DNA of 64,000 nt from Prevotella sp. (GTDB lineage: Bacteria > Bacteroidota > Bacteroidia > Bacteroidales > Bacteroidaceae). Every line of letters starts with the position of its first letter. Position 1 is the first letter of the stretch. Below are positions 26,934-34,019 of the stretch, in pieces. The stretch covers positions 62,001 to 126,000 of the forward strand of contig JAEEVW010000003.1 of assembly GCA_016291085.1 (NCBI GenBank), in the 5' to 3' direction. The position numbers and the translations under genes are program-made. Under the pieces are notes generated by a model. The model was not told the origin of the DNA and made no database searches. It saw only the letters and a list, made by a program, of their open reading frames with translations.

Positions 26934-26983
26934 TACCTTTGCAACGTCAAAGAACTGAAATTTCCCGATAATCGGGAGTTCAG
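26934..26983 (+). promoter_or_regulatory. Promoter and 5'-leader hairpin of the DUF4890 gene
   Basis: TACCTTTG at 26934-26941 is followed by a leader of about 100 bases. The leader begins with a hairpin at 26955-26983, CTGAA...CCCGAT with ATCGGG...TTCAG, which could stabilise or regulate the mRNA. Confidence 0.6.
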
Positions 26984-27045
26984 TATAAGCAAAAAAAGAA
27001 ATAATTCATTTTATAACAACAAACAATTCAAAAACTAAAAAGAGT

Positions 27046-27558
27046 ATGAAAAAGATTGTGATGACAATGGTGGCTCTGCTGACAATGACAGCAGCCGTAG
27101 CACAGGATGGTGAGAAACGTGAGCGTCGTGAGTTCAAGAAGCCTACGCCCGAGGAGATGACTAATCGCATGAGCGACCAACTGAAGCTGGACGACAAGCA
27201 GAAGGCGAAGGTGCTGAAGCTGAACAAGGAATACGAGGGAGTGTTGATGGGAGGCCCTGGAATGGGCAGAGGCATGGGCAGAGGTCCCCGCGGTCCTCGT
27301 CCTGACGGCGAGACGGGAGCAACCCAGAAGAACGACGAGCAGAAACAGCGTCCGCAGCGTCCTGAACTGACTGACGAGCAGAAGGCCAAGATGAAGGAGA
27401 ACATGGAAAAGCGTCAGGAGTACGACAAAAAGCTGAAGGACATTCTGACCGACGAGCAGTACAAGACTTTTAAGGAACGTCATCAGCGTCACGGTGGACG
27501 TGGTGGTTTCGGAGGCCCTCGCGGACCACGCGGTCCCCGTCCAGAGACGCAGCAATAA
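27046..27558 (+). CDS. DUF4890 exported Spy/LTXXQ-like protein
   Basis: This 170-residue protein has a signal peptide (MTMVALLTMTAAVAQ) and two LTxxQ-like helical repeats (LKLDDKQKAKVLKLNKEY and LTDEQKAKMKENMEKR, then LTDEQYKTFKERH). Gly/Arg/Pro-rich linkers (GPGMGRGMGRGPRGPRP) separate and follow them. It fits the DUF4890 family, which resembles periplasmic Spy/CpxP stress chaperones. The charge is strongly positive. It has its own promoter and a strong terminator. Confidence 0.8.
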   Translation: MKKIVMTMVALLTMTAAVAQDGEKRERREFKKPTPEEMTNRMSDQLKLDDKQKAKVLKLNKEYEGVLMGGPGMGRGMGRGPRGPRPDGETGATQKNDEQKQRPQRPELTDEQKAKMKENMEKRQEYDKKLKDILTDEQYKTFKERHQRHGGRGGFGGPRGPRGPRPETQQ

Positions 27559-27587
27559 ATGGTATATTTTTCAGGATAACAATGAAA

Positions 27588-27613
27588 GCCACCTTCGGGT
27601 GGCTTTTTGTTTT
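27588..27613 (+). terminator. Terminator of the DUF4890 gene
   Basis: GCCACC-ttcg-GGTGGC followed by TTTTTGTTTT. Confidence 0.95.
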
Positions 27614-27680
27614 GGCGGCAGGTGGATGGTAAAAAAAACATAAAATGCCTCATTTATTTTGTTCTTTGCGGGTTTATTTG

Positions 27681-27688
27681 TAACTTTG
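27681..27688 (+). promoter_or_regulatory. -7 box of pgi
   Basis: TAACTTTG with TTTG 19 bases upstream; the leader to the ATG at 27749 is 60 bases. Confidence 0.7.
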
Positions 27689-27748
27689 CAATCTAGAACA
27701 AAATAAACTATCGTATTACACAAACAACACATTATAATATATAAGATT

Positions 27749-29104
27749 ATGAGTAACATCAAACTTGACATCACAAAGGCTGCCTGCTTCCTGGAGGCTG
27801 GCGCTGTGAAGGTTTTCGAGCCAAAAGTAAAAGAGGCACAGAAGGCCCTGGAAGAGGGCACATGCCCTGGTAATGACTTCTTAGGATGGCTGCATCTGCC
27901 CAGCAGCATCACTCCCGCTTTCCTCGACGAACTGCAGGCTGCTGCCAATACGCTACGCGAAAAGTGCGAGGTTGTGGTAGTGGCTGGTATCGGTGGTAGC
28001 TATCTGGGTGCCCGTGCCGTTATCGAGGCTCTGGGCAACACGTTTGCCTGGCTCATCCAGGACAAGAAGAACCCCATCATTCTGTTTGCCGGCAACAACA
28101 TCGGCGAGGACTATCTGTCGGAGATGACTGAATTTCTGAAGGACAAGAAATTTGGTGTGATCAACATCTCGAAGTCGGGTACGACGACGGAGACCGCCCT
28201 GACCTTCCGTCTGCTGAAAAAGCAATGCGAAGCCCAGATGGGTAAGGAAGCTGCCAAGGACGTCATCGTGGCTGTGACCGATGCCAAGCGTGGTGCTGCC
28301 CGCACCTGCGCTGACAAGGAAGGTTACAAAAGTTTCATCATCCCCGACAACGTTGGCGGACGTTTCTCGGTACTCACCCCAGTAGGCTTGCTGCCCATCG
28401 CCTGCGCCGGTTTCGACATCAAGGCACTGGTTCAGGGTGCTCAGGACATGGAGAAGGCCTGTGGCAAGGACGTTCCCTTCGAGGAGAACATTGCAGCCCA
28501 GTATGCCGCTGTTCGCAACGCACTCTACGGCAAGGGCAAGAAGATTGAGATTCTGGTGAACTACCAGCCTAAGCTGCACTTCGTCAGCGAGTGGTGGAAG
28601 CAGCTCTACGGAGAGTCTGAGGGTAAGGACCTGAAGGGCATCTTCCCTGCCAGTGTCGACTTTACCACCGACCTGCACTCTATGGGACAGTGGATTCAGG
28701 AAGGCGAGCGCACCATCTTCGAGACCGTTATCTCGATTGAGGAGCCTGAGAAGAAGCTGCTCTTCCCCAGCGACGACGAGAACCTGGACGGACTGAACTT
28801 CCTGGCTGGCAAGCGTGTGGACGAGGTGAACAAAATGGCTGAACTGGGAACCCGTTTGGCTCACGTCGACGGTGGCGTGCCCAACATCCGCCTCAGCGTG
28901 CCCAAGCTGAACGAATACTACCTCGGACAGATCATCTACTTCTTCGAAATCGCCTGCGGCATCAGCGGCAATCTGCTGGGTGTCAACCCATTCAACCAAC
29001 CTGGTGTGGAGGCCTATAAGAAGAACATGTTCGCCCTGCTCGAAAAGCCCGGCTACGAGGCTGACACCAAGGCCATCAAGGAGCGCCTGGCTAATGAGCA
29101 GTAA
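27749..29104 (+). CDS. pgi: Glucose-6-phosphate isomerase
   Basis: This 451-residue enzyme interconverts glucose-6-phosphate and fructose-6-phosphate in glycolysis. The sugar-isomerase signature is visible as [13 protein letters not shown], with [17 protein letters not shown] and, near the end, [19 protein letters not shown]. Its length matches the shorter bacterial PGI type. It is followed by a HAD-family phosphatase gene, with a 9-bp repeat in the 43-base gap. In Bacteroides, as I recall, pgi directly follows lysS-gpsA; here about 6 kb lies between them. Confidence 0.97.
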   Translation: MSNIKLDITKAACFLEAGAVKVFEPKVKEAQKALEEGTCPGNDFLGWLHLPSSITPAFLDELQAAANTLREKCEVVVVAGIGGSYLGARAVIEALGNTFAWLIQDKKNPIILFAGNNIGEDYLSEMTEFLKDKKFGVINISKSGTTTETALTFRLLKKQCEAQMGKEAAKDVIVAVTDAKRGAARTCADKEGYKSFIIPDNVGGRFSVLTPVGLLPIACAGFDIKALVQGAQDMEKACGKDVPFEENIAAQYAAVRNALYGKGKKIEILVNYQPKLHFVSEWWKQLYGESEGKDLKGIFPASVDFTTDLHSMGQWIQEGERTIFETVISIEEPEKKLLFPSDDENLDGLNFLAGKRVDEVNKMAELGTRLAHVDGGVPNIRLSVPKLNEYYLGQIIYFFEIACGISGNLLGVNPFNQPGVEAYKKNMFALLEKPGYEADTKAIKERLANEQ

Positions 29105-29144
29105 CTAGTAGAACTAGTATGACTAGTAGAACTAGTACGACTAG
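29105..29144. repeat. 9-bp tandem repeat (CTAGTNNNA) in the pgi-HAD gap
   Basis: CTAGTAGAA-CTAGTATGA-CTAGTAGAA-CTAGTACGA-CTAG runs from the pgi stop codon to just before the next ATG. The same word is found at 35798-35828 and inside a gene at 43533-43581. Confidence 0.85.
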
Positions 29145-29147
29145 AGG

Positions 29148-29915
29148 ATGAAAAAAACAATTCAAGAATACTTAGAAAGTCACGGCTTCGGGCAGTTCAG
29201 CCCGAAAGCCGTGCTTTTCGATATGGATGGCGTCATCTACGACTCGATGTCGAACCACTCTGTTTCGTGGCACGATGCCATGAAGGACTTCGGGCTGGAC
29301 ATGCCTTACGAAGGGGCTTATACCTACGAAGGCATGCGCGGTGTGGAGACCATCCGAACGCTGGCCCGTGCACAATGGCACCGGGAACTGACTGACGACG
29401 AGGCGCAGAAGATGTATAACCACAAGGCAGAGTTGTTTGCCAACCAATGCAAGTTAACGCCCGCCCAGATTATGCCCGGCATCAAGACGCTGATGCAGCA
29501 AATCAAGTCCGACGGGCTGAAAATCTGCGTGGTGACAGGTAGCGCCCAGCACGCCTTGCTCGATAAGTTGCTGATAGATTTCGAAGGATTGCTCAGCGAA
29601 GAGCTCATCGTAACGGCCTTCGACGTAAAACACGGCAAGCCTAACCCGGAACCCTATCTGATGGGGATGAAGAAATGCAGCGTGGAGCCTTGGGAAACCA
29701 TCGTGGTGGAAAACGCTCCGTTGGGTGTACAAGCTGCCGTAGCAGCACGCTGCATGACCATTGCCGTCAACACAGGACCACTACCCGACCAACAATTGGC
29801 TGACCAAGGAGCCAACCTGATATTCCCCACGATGACGGCATTGAGCGACGCCTGGGAAATACTCTATGAAACTTGGAATCAGACGCCGTCCTCTTCGTCG
29901 TCAGCAATAGGCTGA
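29148..29915 (+). CDS. HAD-family hydrolase (beta-phosphoglucomutase/sugar phosphatase type)
   Basis: This 255-residue protein is a HAD subfamily I hydrolase. The nucleophile motif is VLFDMDGVIYDS with D25 and D27; motif II is VVTGSAQ, the Lys is in KHGKPNPEPYL and motif IV is VVENAPLGV, which is E-N rather than the commoner E-D or D-D. The first 20 residues before motif I are an extra N-terminal extension. It probably acts on a phosphosugar, in keeping with its position after pgi. Its last 37 bases overlap the 3' end of the DUF4738 gene on the other strand. Confidence 0.88.
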   Translation: MKKTIQEYLESHGFGQFSPKAVLFDMDGVIYDSMSNHSVSWHDAMKDFGLDMPYEGAYTYEGMRGVETIRTLARAQWHRELTDDEAQKMYNHKAELFANQCKLTPAQIMPGIKTLMQQIKSDGLKICVVTGSAQHALLDKLLIDFEGLLSEELIVTAFDVKHGKPNPEPYLMGMKKCSVEPWETIVVENAPLGVQAAVAARCMTIAVNTGPLPDQQLADQGANLIFPTMTALSDAWEILYETWNQTPSSSSSAIG

Positions 29916-30460
29916 GCGCCTTCGGCATCAGAATTCGTATCGAGCTGGGTGTCAACCTTCATGTCGATATCGCCCATGCGCGACAGACGAACCACCAAAG
30001 GAATGTACTCGTCGGTTTGCGGACGCCCCACACTGGCACCAAATTCGAGCCAGTCGCCATTAGCCTTGTCAAAGACAAAGCCCTCGAGAATGCCTGTGCG
30101 ACGGAAATCATCGCCAACCAAACGTGCGAAATCGGTCTTGACGAACTTACGCGTAAAGAACACCGAGCCATCCTGACGCGAGACAGTCAGCGTAAAGACA
30201 TTGTCGACATACTGCTGCCCCGTGTCGTCCTTCACCAGAGAGAGCGTATCGGCAGGCACGCGATGGATGGCGACGTGATAGGTTTTGCCAATCCAGCTGA
30301 CATCGCGCTGATCCAAATTCTCAGGCATACGGATGGGACCTTGAGGAGCTGCCTTTACCACACGCTGGGTAATGATGTCCTCGTTTTTCTTCTTATTGCC
30401 GCACGAGCCCAGAAGCAGGGCTGCAACCACGACAGAAAGGGCTATTGTAACTCGTTTCAT
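29879..30460 (-). CDS. DUF4738 lipoprotein
   Basis: This 193-residue lipoprotein has the signal ALLLGSCGNKKK with the Cys as lipidation site, and fits DUF4738 of Bacteroidetes. The middle shows TYHVAIHRVPADTLSLVKD and TLTVSRQDGSVFFTRKFVK, suggesting a beta-rich domain, and the C-terminus is acidic (DEEDGV). Function unknown. Its 3' end overlaps the HAD gene by 37 bases, tail to tail. Confidence 0.78.
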   Translation of the reverse strand: MKRVTIALSVVVAALLLGSCGNKKKNEDIITQRVVKAAPQGPIRMPENLDQRDVSWIGKTYHVAIHRVPADTLSLVKDDTGQQYVDNVFTLTVSRQDGSVFFTRKFVKTDFARLVGDDFRRTGILEGFVFDKANGDWLEFGASVGRPQTDEYIPLVVRLSRMGDIDMKVDTQLDTNSDAEGAQPIADDEEDGV

Positions 30461-30485
30461 TTGACAAAAATACTATTTGACGCAG

Positions 30486-30493
30486 CAAAGGTA
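30486..30493 (-). promoter_or_regulatory. -7 box of the DUF4738 gene
   Basis: TACCTTTG on the minus strand, 25 bases before the ATG at 30460. A second TACCTTTG occurs at 30561-30568. Confidence 0.65.
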
Positions 30494-30570
30494 CGAATAA
30501 GCGAGGAAAAAGCCAAATAAATTTGAGCTTTTTCGAGCGAAAGTACCTTCGACCAAAGGTCAAAGGTACG

Positions 30571-30728
30571 AAAAAAAAAGAATATCCCACCATCACTGGC
30601 GGGATATTTTTTGTTATCCAATCTATACCTTCCATTATTATGGTTAGAATAATACCTATACTTTTCAACAGACGCTCTCGTCTATTTTTGATTTTTTCTA
30701 AATTCTAGAAAGGAGGAAAATGTTTTCG
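30571..30728 (-). ncRNA. Candidate small RNA (about 158 nt)
   Basis: No gene is seen here, yet the minus strand has a complete promoter (TTTTG, 19 bases, TACCTTTG at 30734-30741) and ends with a strong hairpin (AATATCCC/GGGATATT plus three inner pairs, 30581-30608) followed by TTTTTTTTT. Between them lies a perfect hairpin AGACG-AGAG-CGTCT (30670-30683). No short frame starts and stops inside the unit. The hairpin also has T-residues on the other side, so it might serve as a bidirectional terminator. The rest of the 30461-30834 gap holds the flanking promoters. Confidence 0.55.
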
Positions 30729-30733
30729 TGCTG

Positions 30734-30741
30734 CAAAGGTA
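30734..30741 (-). promoter_or_regulatory. -7 box of the candidate small RNA
   Basis: TACCTTTG on the minus strand with TTTTG 19 bases upstream and no coding gene downstream before the terminator. Confidence 0.55.
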
Positions 30742-30804
30742 TAAAAAAAATAGTAGCCAACAAAAATAATACCGATTTATTTTCAGTGTTTTGAGTTTTT
30801 TTAA

Positions 30805-30812
30805 TATCTTTG
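30805..30812 (+). promoter_or_regulatory. -7 box of the DUF4230 pair
   Basis: TATCTTTG, 22 bases before the ATG at 30835. Confidence 0.7.
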
Positions 30813-30834
30813 CACTATAAAAAATGAAAAAGAG

Positions 30835-31497
30835 ATGAGAATTTATTTAAAAATCGTATTGGCTACACTACTCATCACCGCCTGTTCAAGGGAAGGAGAG
30901 CCGCGGCAAGAAGAACGACCCGTAGCGACAGACACCATCCCCATGCTGGTGATGCAGATTCAGAAATGTGCCCGTTTGTACACCACAGAATACCACATCC
31001 ACAAAATCGTGACCCACGACGATGTACTGAAGTTGAAGGGCAACTTGCTGAGCAAGGACATCGACATCACCCTGCCCATGGGCGAACGTAAGATAGCCAT
31101 CCCCATGGATGCCACGCTGAAGGCATACATCGACTTTGCCGACTTCTCGGAGCAAAACATCGAGCGTAACGGTGATAAAATCACCATCTTGTTGCCAGAT
31201 CCGCAGGTGGTGCTAACCAGTTCGAAGATCAACCAAAACGAAATCAGAGAATACGTAGGGCTGACACGCTCGCACTTTACCGACAAGGAACTCTCGAACT
31301 ATGAACAACAGGGTCGTCAGGCCATTCTGAACAGCGTGTCCCGACTGGGCATCAAGCAACAGGCTCAGGCCAATGCTGCCCGTGTACTGGTACCCATGCT
31401 GACAGAAATGGGTTACCGCGAAGAGAATGTTACCATTGCCTTCCGCAAGAACCTGGACATTATGAAACTCATTAACTCTAATCTGGAACGGAAATGA
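30835..31497 (+). CDS. DUF4230 lipoprotein (first of a pair)
   Basis: This 220-residue protein carries a lipoprotein signal (VLATLLITACSREG). The body fits DUF4230: a beta-rich middle (YHIHKIVTHDDV, KIAIPMDATLKAYIDFADFS, ITILLPDPQVVLTSSKI) and a helical C-terminal part (YEQQGRQAILNSVSRLGIKQQAQANAARVLVPML). Function unknown. It overlaps the next gene by four bases, and the two proteins look like diverged members of one family. Confidence 0.78.
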   Translation: MRIYLKIVLATLLITACSREGEPRQEERPVATDTIPMLVMQIQKCARLYTTEYHIHKIVTHDDVLKLKGNLLSKDIDITLPMGERKIAIPMDATLKAYIDFADFSEQNIERNGDKITILLPDPQVVLTSSKINQNEIREYVGLTRSHFTDKELSNYEQQGRQAILNSVSRLGIKQQAQANAARVLVPMLTEMGYREENVTIAFRKNLDIMKLINSNLERK

Positions 31498-32075
31498 AAT
31501 GGAAATATAAAATAACTGCTATCGCTGTGGCCATTCTGGCAATTATCATCATGCTGTGGTGGCTGAAAGGCTGCATCAGCGAAACGGAAATCAGCCTGGA
31601 CGTCGACCAGAGCATCGACATCACTCCAGAGCAGATTACCAGCATCAAGGCCATTGGTGAATGGGAATTCCTGGCTGTGGCCAGCGAAGAACTGGTGGAC
31701 ACCGTGCGCAAGGGAATCTTCAAAGACGACCACTTGGCACGCATTTACTACGGTACAGTGCGACTGGGCATCAACATGCATCAGGTGGAGCCCAGATGGA
31801 TTGTGGCAGAGGGTGACTCCATCACCGTCACCCTGCCCCAACCTGGACTGTTGGACAAAGACTTCATCGATGAGGCGCGGACGAAGAGTTTCTACGAGAG
31901 TGGCAAATGGTCGCACCAAGACCGCGAGAAGCTCTATCAGAAGGCCTACCGCCAGATGCTGCGTCACAGCATGACCCAAGAGAATCTGCACAATGCACGA
32001 GAGAATGGTGAGGAGCAGTTCCGTAGAATGATGAAGACTATGGGCTTCGAACACGTCAACATCATATGGAGGTAA
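31494..32075 (+). CDS. DUF4230 membrane-anchored protein (second of a pair)
   Basis: This 193-residue protein has one N-terminal membrane segment (ITAIAVAILAIIIMLWWLKGC) instead of a cleaved lipoprotein signal. The rest matches the DUF4230 pattern seen in the upstream gene (EFLAVASEELVDTVRK, RIYYGTVRLGINMHQV, SITVTLPQPGLLDKDFI and the helical tail). It is translationally coupled to that gene (ATGA). The two products may form a heteromeric envelope complex, which is inference. Confidence 0.78.
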   Translation: MKWKYKITAIAVAILAIIIMLWWLKGCISETEISLDVDQSIDITPEQITSIKAIGEWEFLAVASEELVDTVRKGIFKDDHLARIYYGTVRLGINMHQVEPRWIVAEGDSITVTLPQPGLLDKDFIDEARTKSFYESGKWSHQDREKLYQKAYRQMLRHSMTQENLHNARENGEEQFRRMMKTMGFEHVNIIWR

Positions 32076-32092
32076 GAAGCCTCACCCCCTAA

Positions 32093-32114
32093 CCCCTCTC
32101 CAATAGGCGAGGGG
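32093..32114. terminator. GC-rich hairpin between converging genes
   Basis: CCCCTC-tCC-aata-GG-c-GAGGGG. This word (CACCCCCTAACCCCTCTCC...) resembles an intergenic repeat common in many bacterial genomes. It lies between the converging DUF4230 and trmO genes, where it could terminate both transcripts. Confidence 0.6.
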
Positions 32115-32117
32115 AAC

Positions 32118-32783
32118 TTAGCCTCCGATTTCAAGAACGTAGAGGACGCCATCGGCCACACGAAAGCGGACATCGTACCCCATGAAAGGCATGCCATATT
32201 CCCGACTGTCGTCGCGATGATAGTGAGGACGGGGGTCGAGTGACAACAATTCACGAAGCACCTGCAAGTCGGCATCGCTGAACAAATTGGCATACCGGCC
32301 ATCCATCGACACCTCGAGGCGTTGCCACGAATGCTGGTCGGTGAATCCGCCACGAGCCTCAGCATGACTGTCGACATAGGGCAGATAGGGCTTGACGTCG
32401 TAGATGGGCGTGCCGTCCATCAAGTCTGCGCCCCACACCTCGATGACTGCTTCGTCAGCCAATACGCGACGAATGCGAACCGACGAGAGTCCCAGATTAT
32501 TGGGACGGAAGGGCGAACGCGTGGCCCATACCCCTACCCTTTCGTTGCCGCCCAACAATGGAGGGCGCACCGTCGGGTGCTTATCAGCATCGACATTCTC
32601 GGAGAAGCCCCAAATAATCCACAAATAGTCGTAATCCTCCATGCCGCGCAGAGCTTCGGACTGGGTATAAGGAACCACGAACTCAATTCGGCCAGGCAAC
32701 TGACTCACGATGCCACTCTGACGCGGGACGCCAAATTTGGAGGTCAGCGGAGAGTGAAAAAATGCTACGGGCTCGATAATCAT
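32118..32783 (-). CDS. trmO: tRNA (t6A37) methyltransferase
   Basis: This 221-residue protein is TrmO (TsaA/YaeB), which methylates N6 of threonylcarbamoyladenosine at tRNA position 37 with SAM. The family motifs are visible: IGxx-like start (IEPVAFFHSPL), FGVPRQ, LWIIWGFSEN, VGVWATRSPFRPNNLGLS and the C-terminal LDPRPHYHRDD. The -7 box TAACTTTG is only five bases from the ATG, so the mRNA is probably leaderless. Length is normal for the family. Confidence 0.93.
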   Translation of the reverse strand: MIIEPVAFFHSPLTSKFGVPRQSGIVSQLPGRIEFVVPYTQSEALRGMEDYDYLWIIWGFSENVDADKHPTVRPPLLGGNERVGVWATRSPFRPNNLGLSSVRIRRVLADEAVIEVWGADLMDGTPIYDVKPYLPYVDSHAEARGGFTDQHSWQRLEVSMDGRYANLFSDADLQVLRELLSLDPRPHYHRDDSREYGMPFMGYDVRFRVADGVLYVLEIGG

Positions 32784-32788
32784 GGGGA

Positions 32789-32796
32789 CAAAGTTA
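32789..32796 (-). promoter_or_regulatory. -7 box of trmO (leaderless)
   Basis: TAACTTTG on the minus strand, five bases before the ATG at 32783. Confidence 0.65.
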
Positions 32797-32848
32797 CGAA
32801 ATTATTATCAAAATATCAAATAAATTTGTTTTTTTCCTCGATTTGCAC

Positions 32849-32856
32849 TATCTTTG
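32849..32856 (+). promoter_or_regulatory. -7 box of the AI-2E-family gene (leaderless)
   Basis: TATCTTTG, four bases before the ATG at 32861, with TTTG 20 bases upstream. An ATG at 32843 would lie before the -7 box and cannot be on this transcript. Confidence 0.65.
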
Positions 32857-32860
32857 CAGC

Positions 32861-33946
32861 ATGGAACAAAAGAAAATAACATTTGACAGCTTTGTACGTG
32901 GTTTTCTGGGCGTTATAGCCATCATAGCCATCATCATGCTTTTGAACAGACTCAGCAACGTATTGCTGCCGTTCTTTCTGGCGTGGCTGGCAGCCTACCT
33001 GCTATTCCCGCTGGTTAAATTCTTCCAATATCGCTGTCACCTGAAATTCCGCATTGTGGGTATTCTTTGTTCATTCCTTGTAGTCGGACTTGCATTGACT
33101 GGGCTCTTCATACTGATGATCCCCCCGATTATTGAAGAAGGGGCGCGCGTGAAGGAATTGGCCGAGGTATATATTGCGAACAACGTCAACCTGACCAACA
33201 TCCCCGACATGCTGGAAGATTTCATCCACGAGCACTTCACCATAGACGACGTAAAGGCGTTTATCACACAGGAAGGCTTCATAGAAACCGTCAAGCAAGG
33301 GCTGCCCAAGATATGGGACATGATTACGCAGTCGCTAAGCATCGTGTCGAGCATGATCTCGCTGACGATGGTGGCCATCTACACGCTGTTCATCCTGCTC
33401 GACTATGAGGAAATAACCGGAGGTTGGGTGTCGTTCCTGCCCGAGCGCTACCGTCCCTTCGCCCAAAAACTGGTGAAAGACGTAGAACAGGGCATGAACC
33501 TGTACTTCCGCGGACAAGGCATGGTGGCTTTCTGCGTGGGTGTGCTGTTCAGCATAGGATTTCTCATCATCGACTTCCCTATGGCCATCGGATTAGGCAT
33601 GTTCATCGGACTGCTCAACATGGTGCCATACCTGCAACTTGTCGGTTTCATTCCTGCCATCCTGCTCGCGGTGGTCAAAGCAGCCGATACGGGACAGAGT
33701 TTCTGGCTCATCATGCTTGGAGTACTCATCGTCTTCGCAGTGGTGCAAGTTATCCAGGACACCATCCTGACACCAAGAATCATGGGACACGTCACGGGGC
33801 TCAACCCTGCCATCATCCTGCTGTCACTCTCTATCTGGGGCTCCCTGTTGGGCATTCTGGGCATGGTCATTGCACTGCCCATGACAACACTGCTCATCAC
33901 CTATTACCAACGATACGTGATTAAGAATAAACAAGTAAAAGAGTAA
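32861..33946 (+). CDS. AI-2E family (TqsA/PerM-like) membrane protein
   Basis: This 361-residue protein is a member of the AI-2E/PerM permease family. It has two N-terminal membrane segments (GFLGVIAIIAIIMLL; VLLPFFLAWLAAYLLFPLV), a soluble amphipathic middle with many charged helices (about 90-180), and a C-terminal membrane block with the family motifs GQGMVAFCVGVLFS, MFIGLLNMVPYLQLVGFIPA and QDTILTPRIMGHVTGLNP. Substrates in the family vary from AI-2 to Na+/H+ exchange, so none is assigned. Confidence 0.9.
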   Translation: MEQKKITFDSFVRGFLGVIAIIAIIMLLNRLSNVLLPFFLAWLAAYLLFPLVKFFQYRCHLKFRIVGILCSFLVVGLALTGLFILMIPPIIEEGARVKELAEVYIANNVNLTNIPDMLEDFIHEHFTIDDVKAFITQEGFIETVKQGLPKIWDMITQSLSIVSSMISLTMVAIYTLFILLDYEEITGGWVSFLPERYRPFAQKLVKDVEQGMNLYFRGQGMVAFCVGVLFSIGFLIIDFPMAIGLGMFIGLLNMVPYLQLVGFIPAILLAVVKAADTGQSFWLIMLGVLIVFAVVQVIQDTILTPRIMGHVTGLNPAIILLSLSIWGSLLGILGMVIALPMTTLLITYYQRYVIKNKQVKE

Positions 33947-33984
33947 AAAAGAATTAATTATTTTGTTATTTGCATTCTATTTCG

Positions 33985-33992
33985 TACCTTTG
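33985..33992 (+). promoter_or_regulatory. -7 box of the sppA-lpxK-punA-thiL operon
   Basis: TACCTTTG, 27 bases before the sppA ATG. Confidence 0.7.
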
Positions 33993-34019
33993 CAAAATAT
34001 TATCAAACTATAAACAATT

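Noticed and set aside
26690..26971. A 93-residue open frame with KTASMDx repeats
   Set aside because: The frame is produced by the 21-bp tandem repeat and runs through the promoter of the next gene; there is no plausible start region or signal, so it is treated as non-coding.
32076..32117. Coding extension of trmO or DUF4230 through the CCCCTCTCC repeat
   Set aside because: Both genes have clear stops; the GC-rich word is a known kind of intergenic hairpin.
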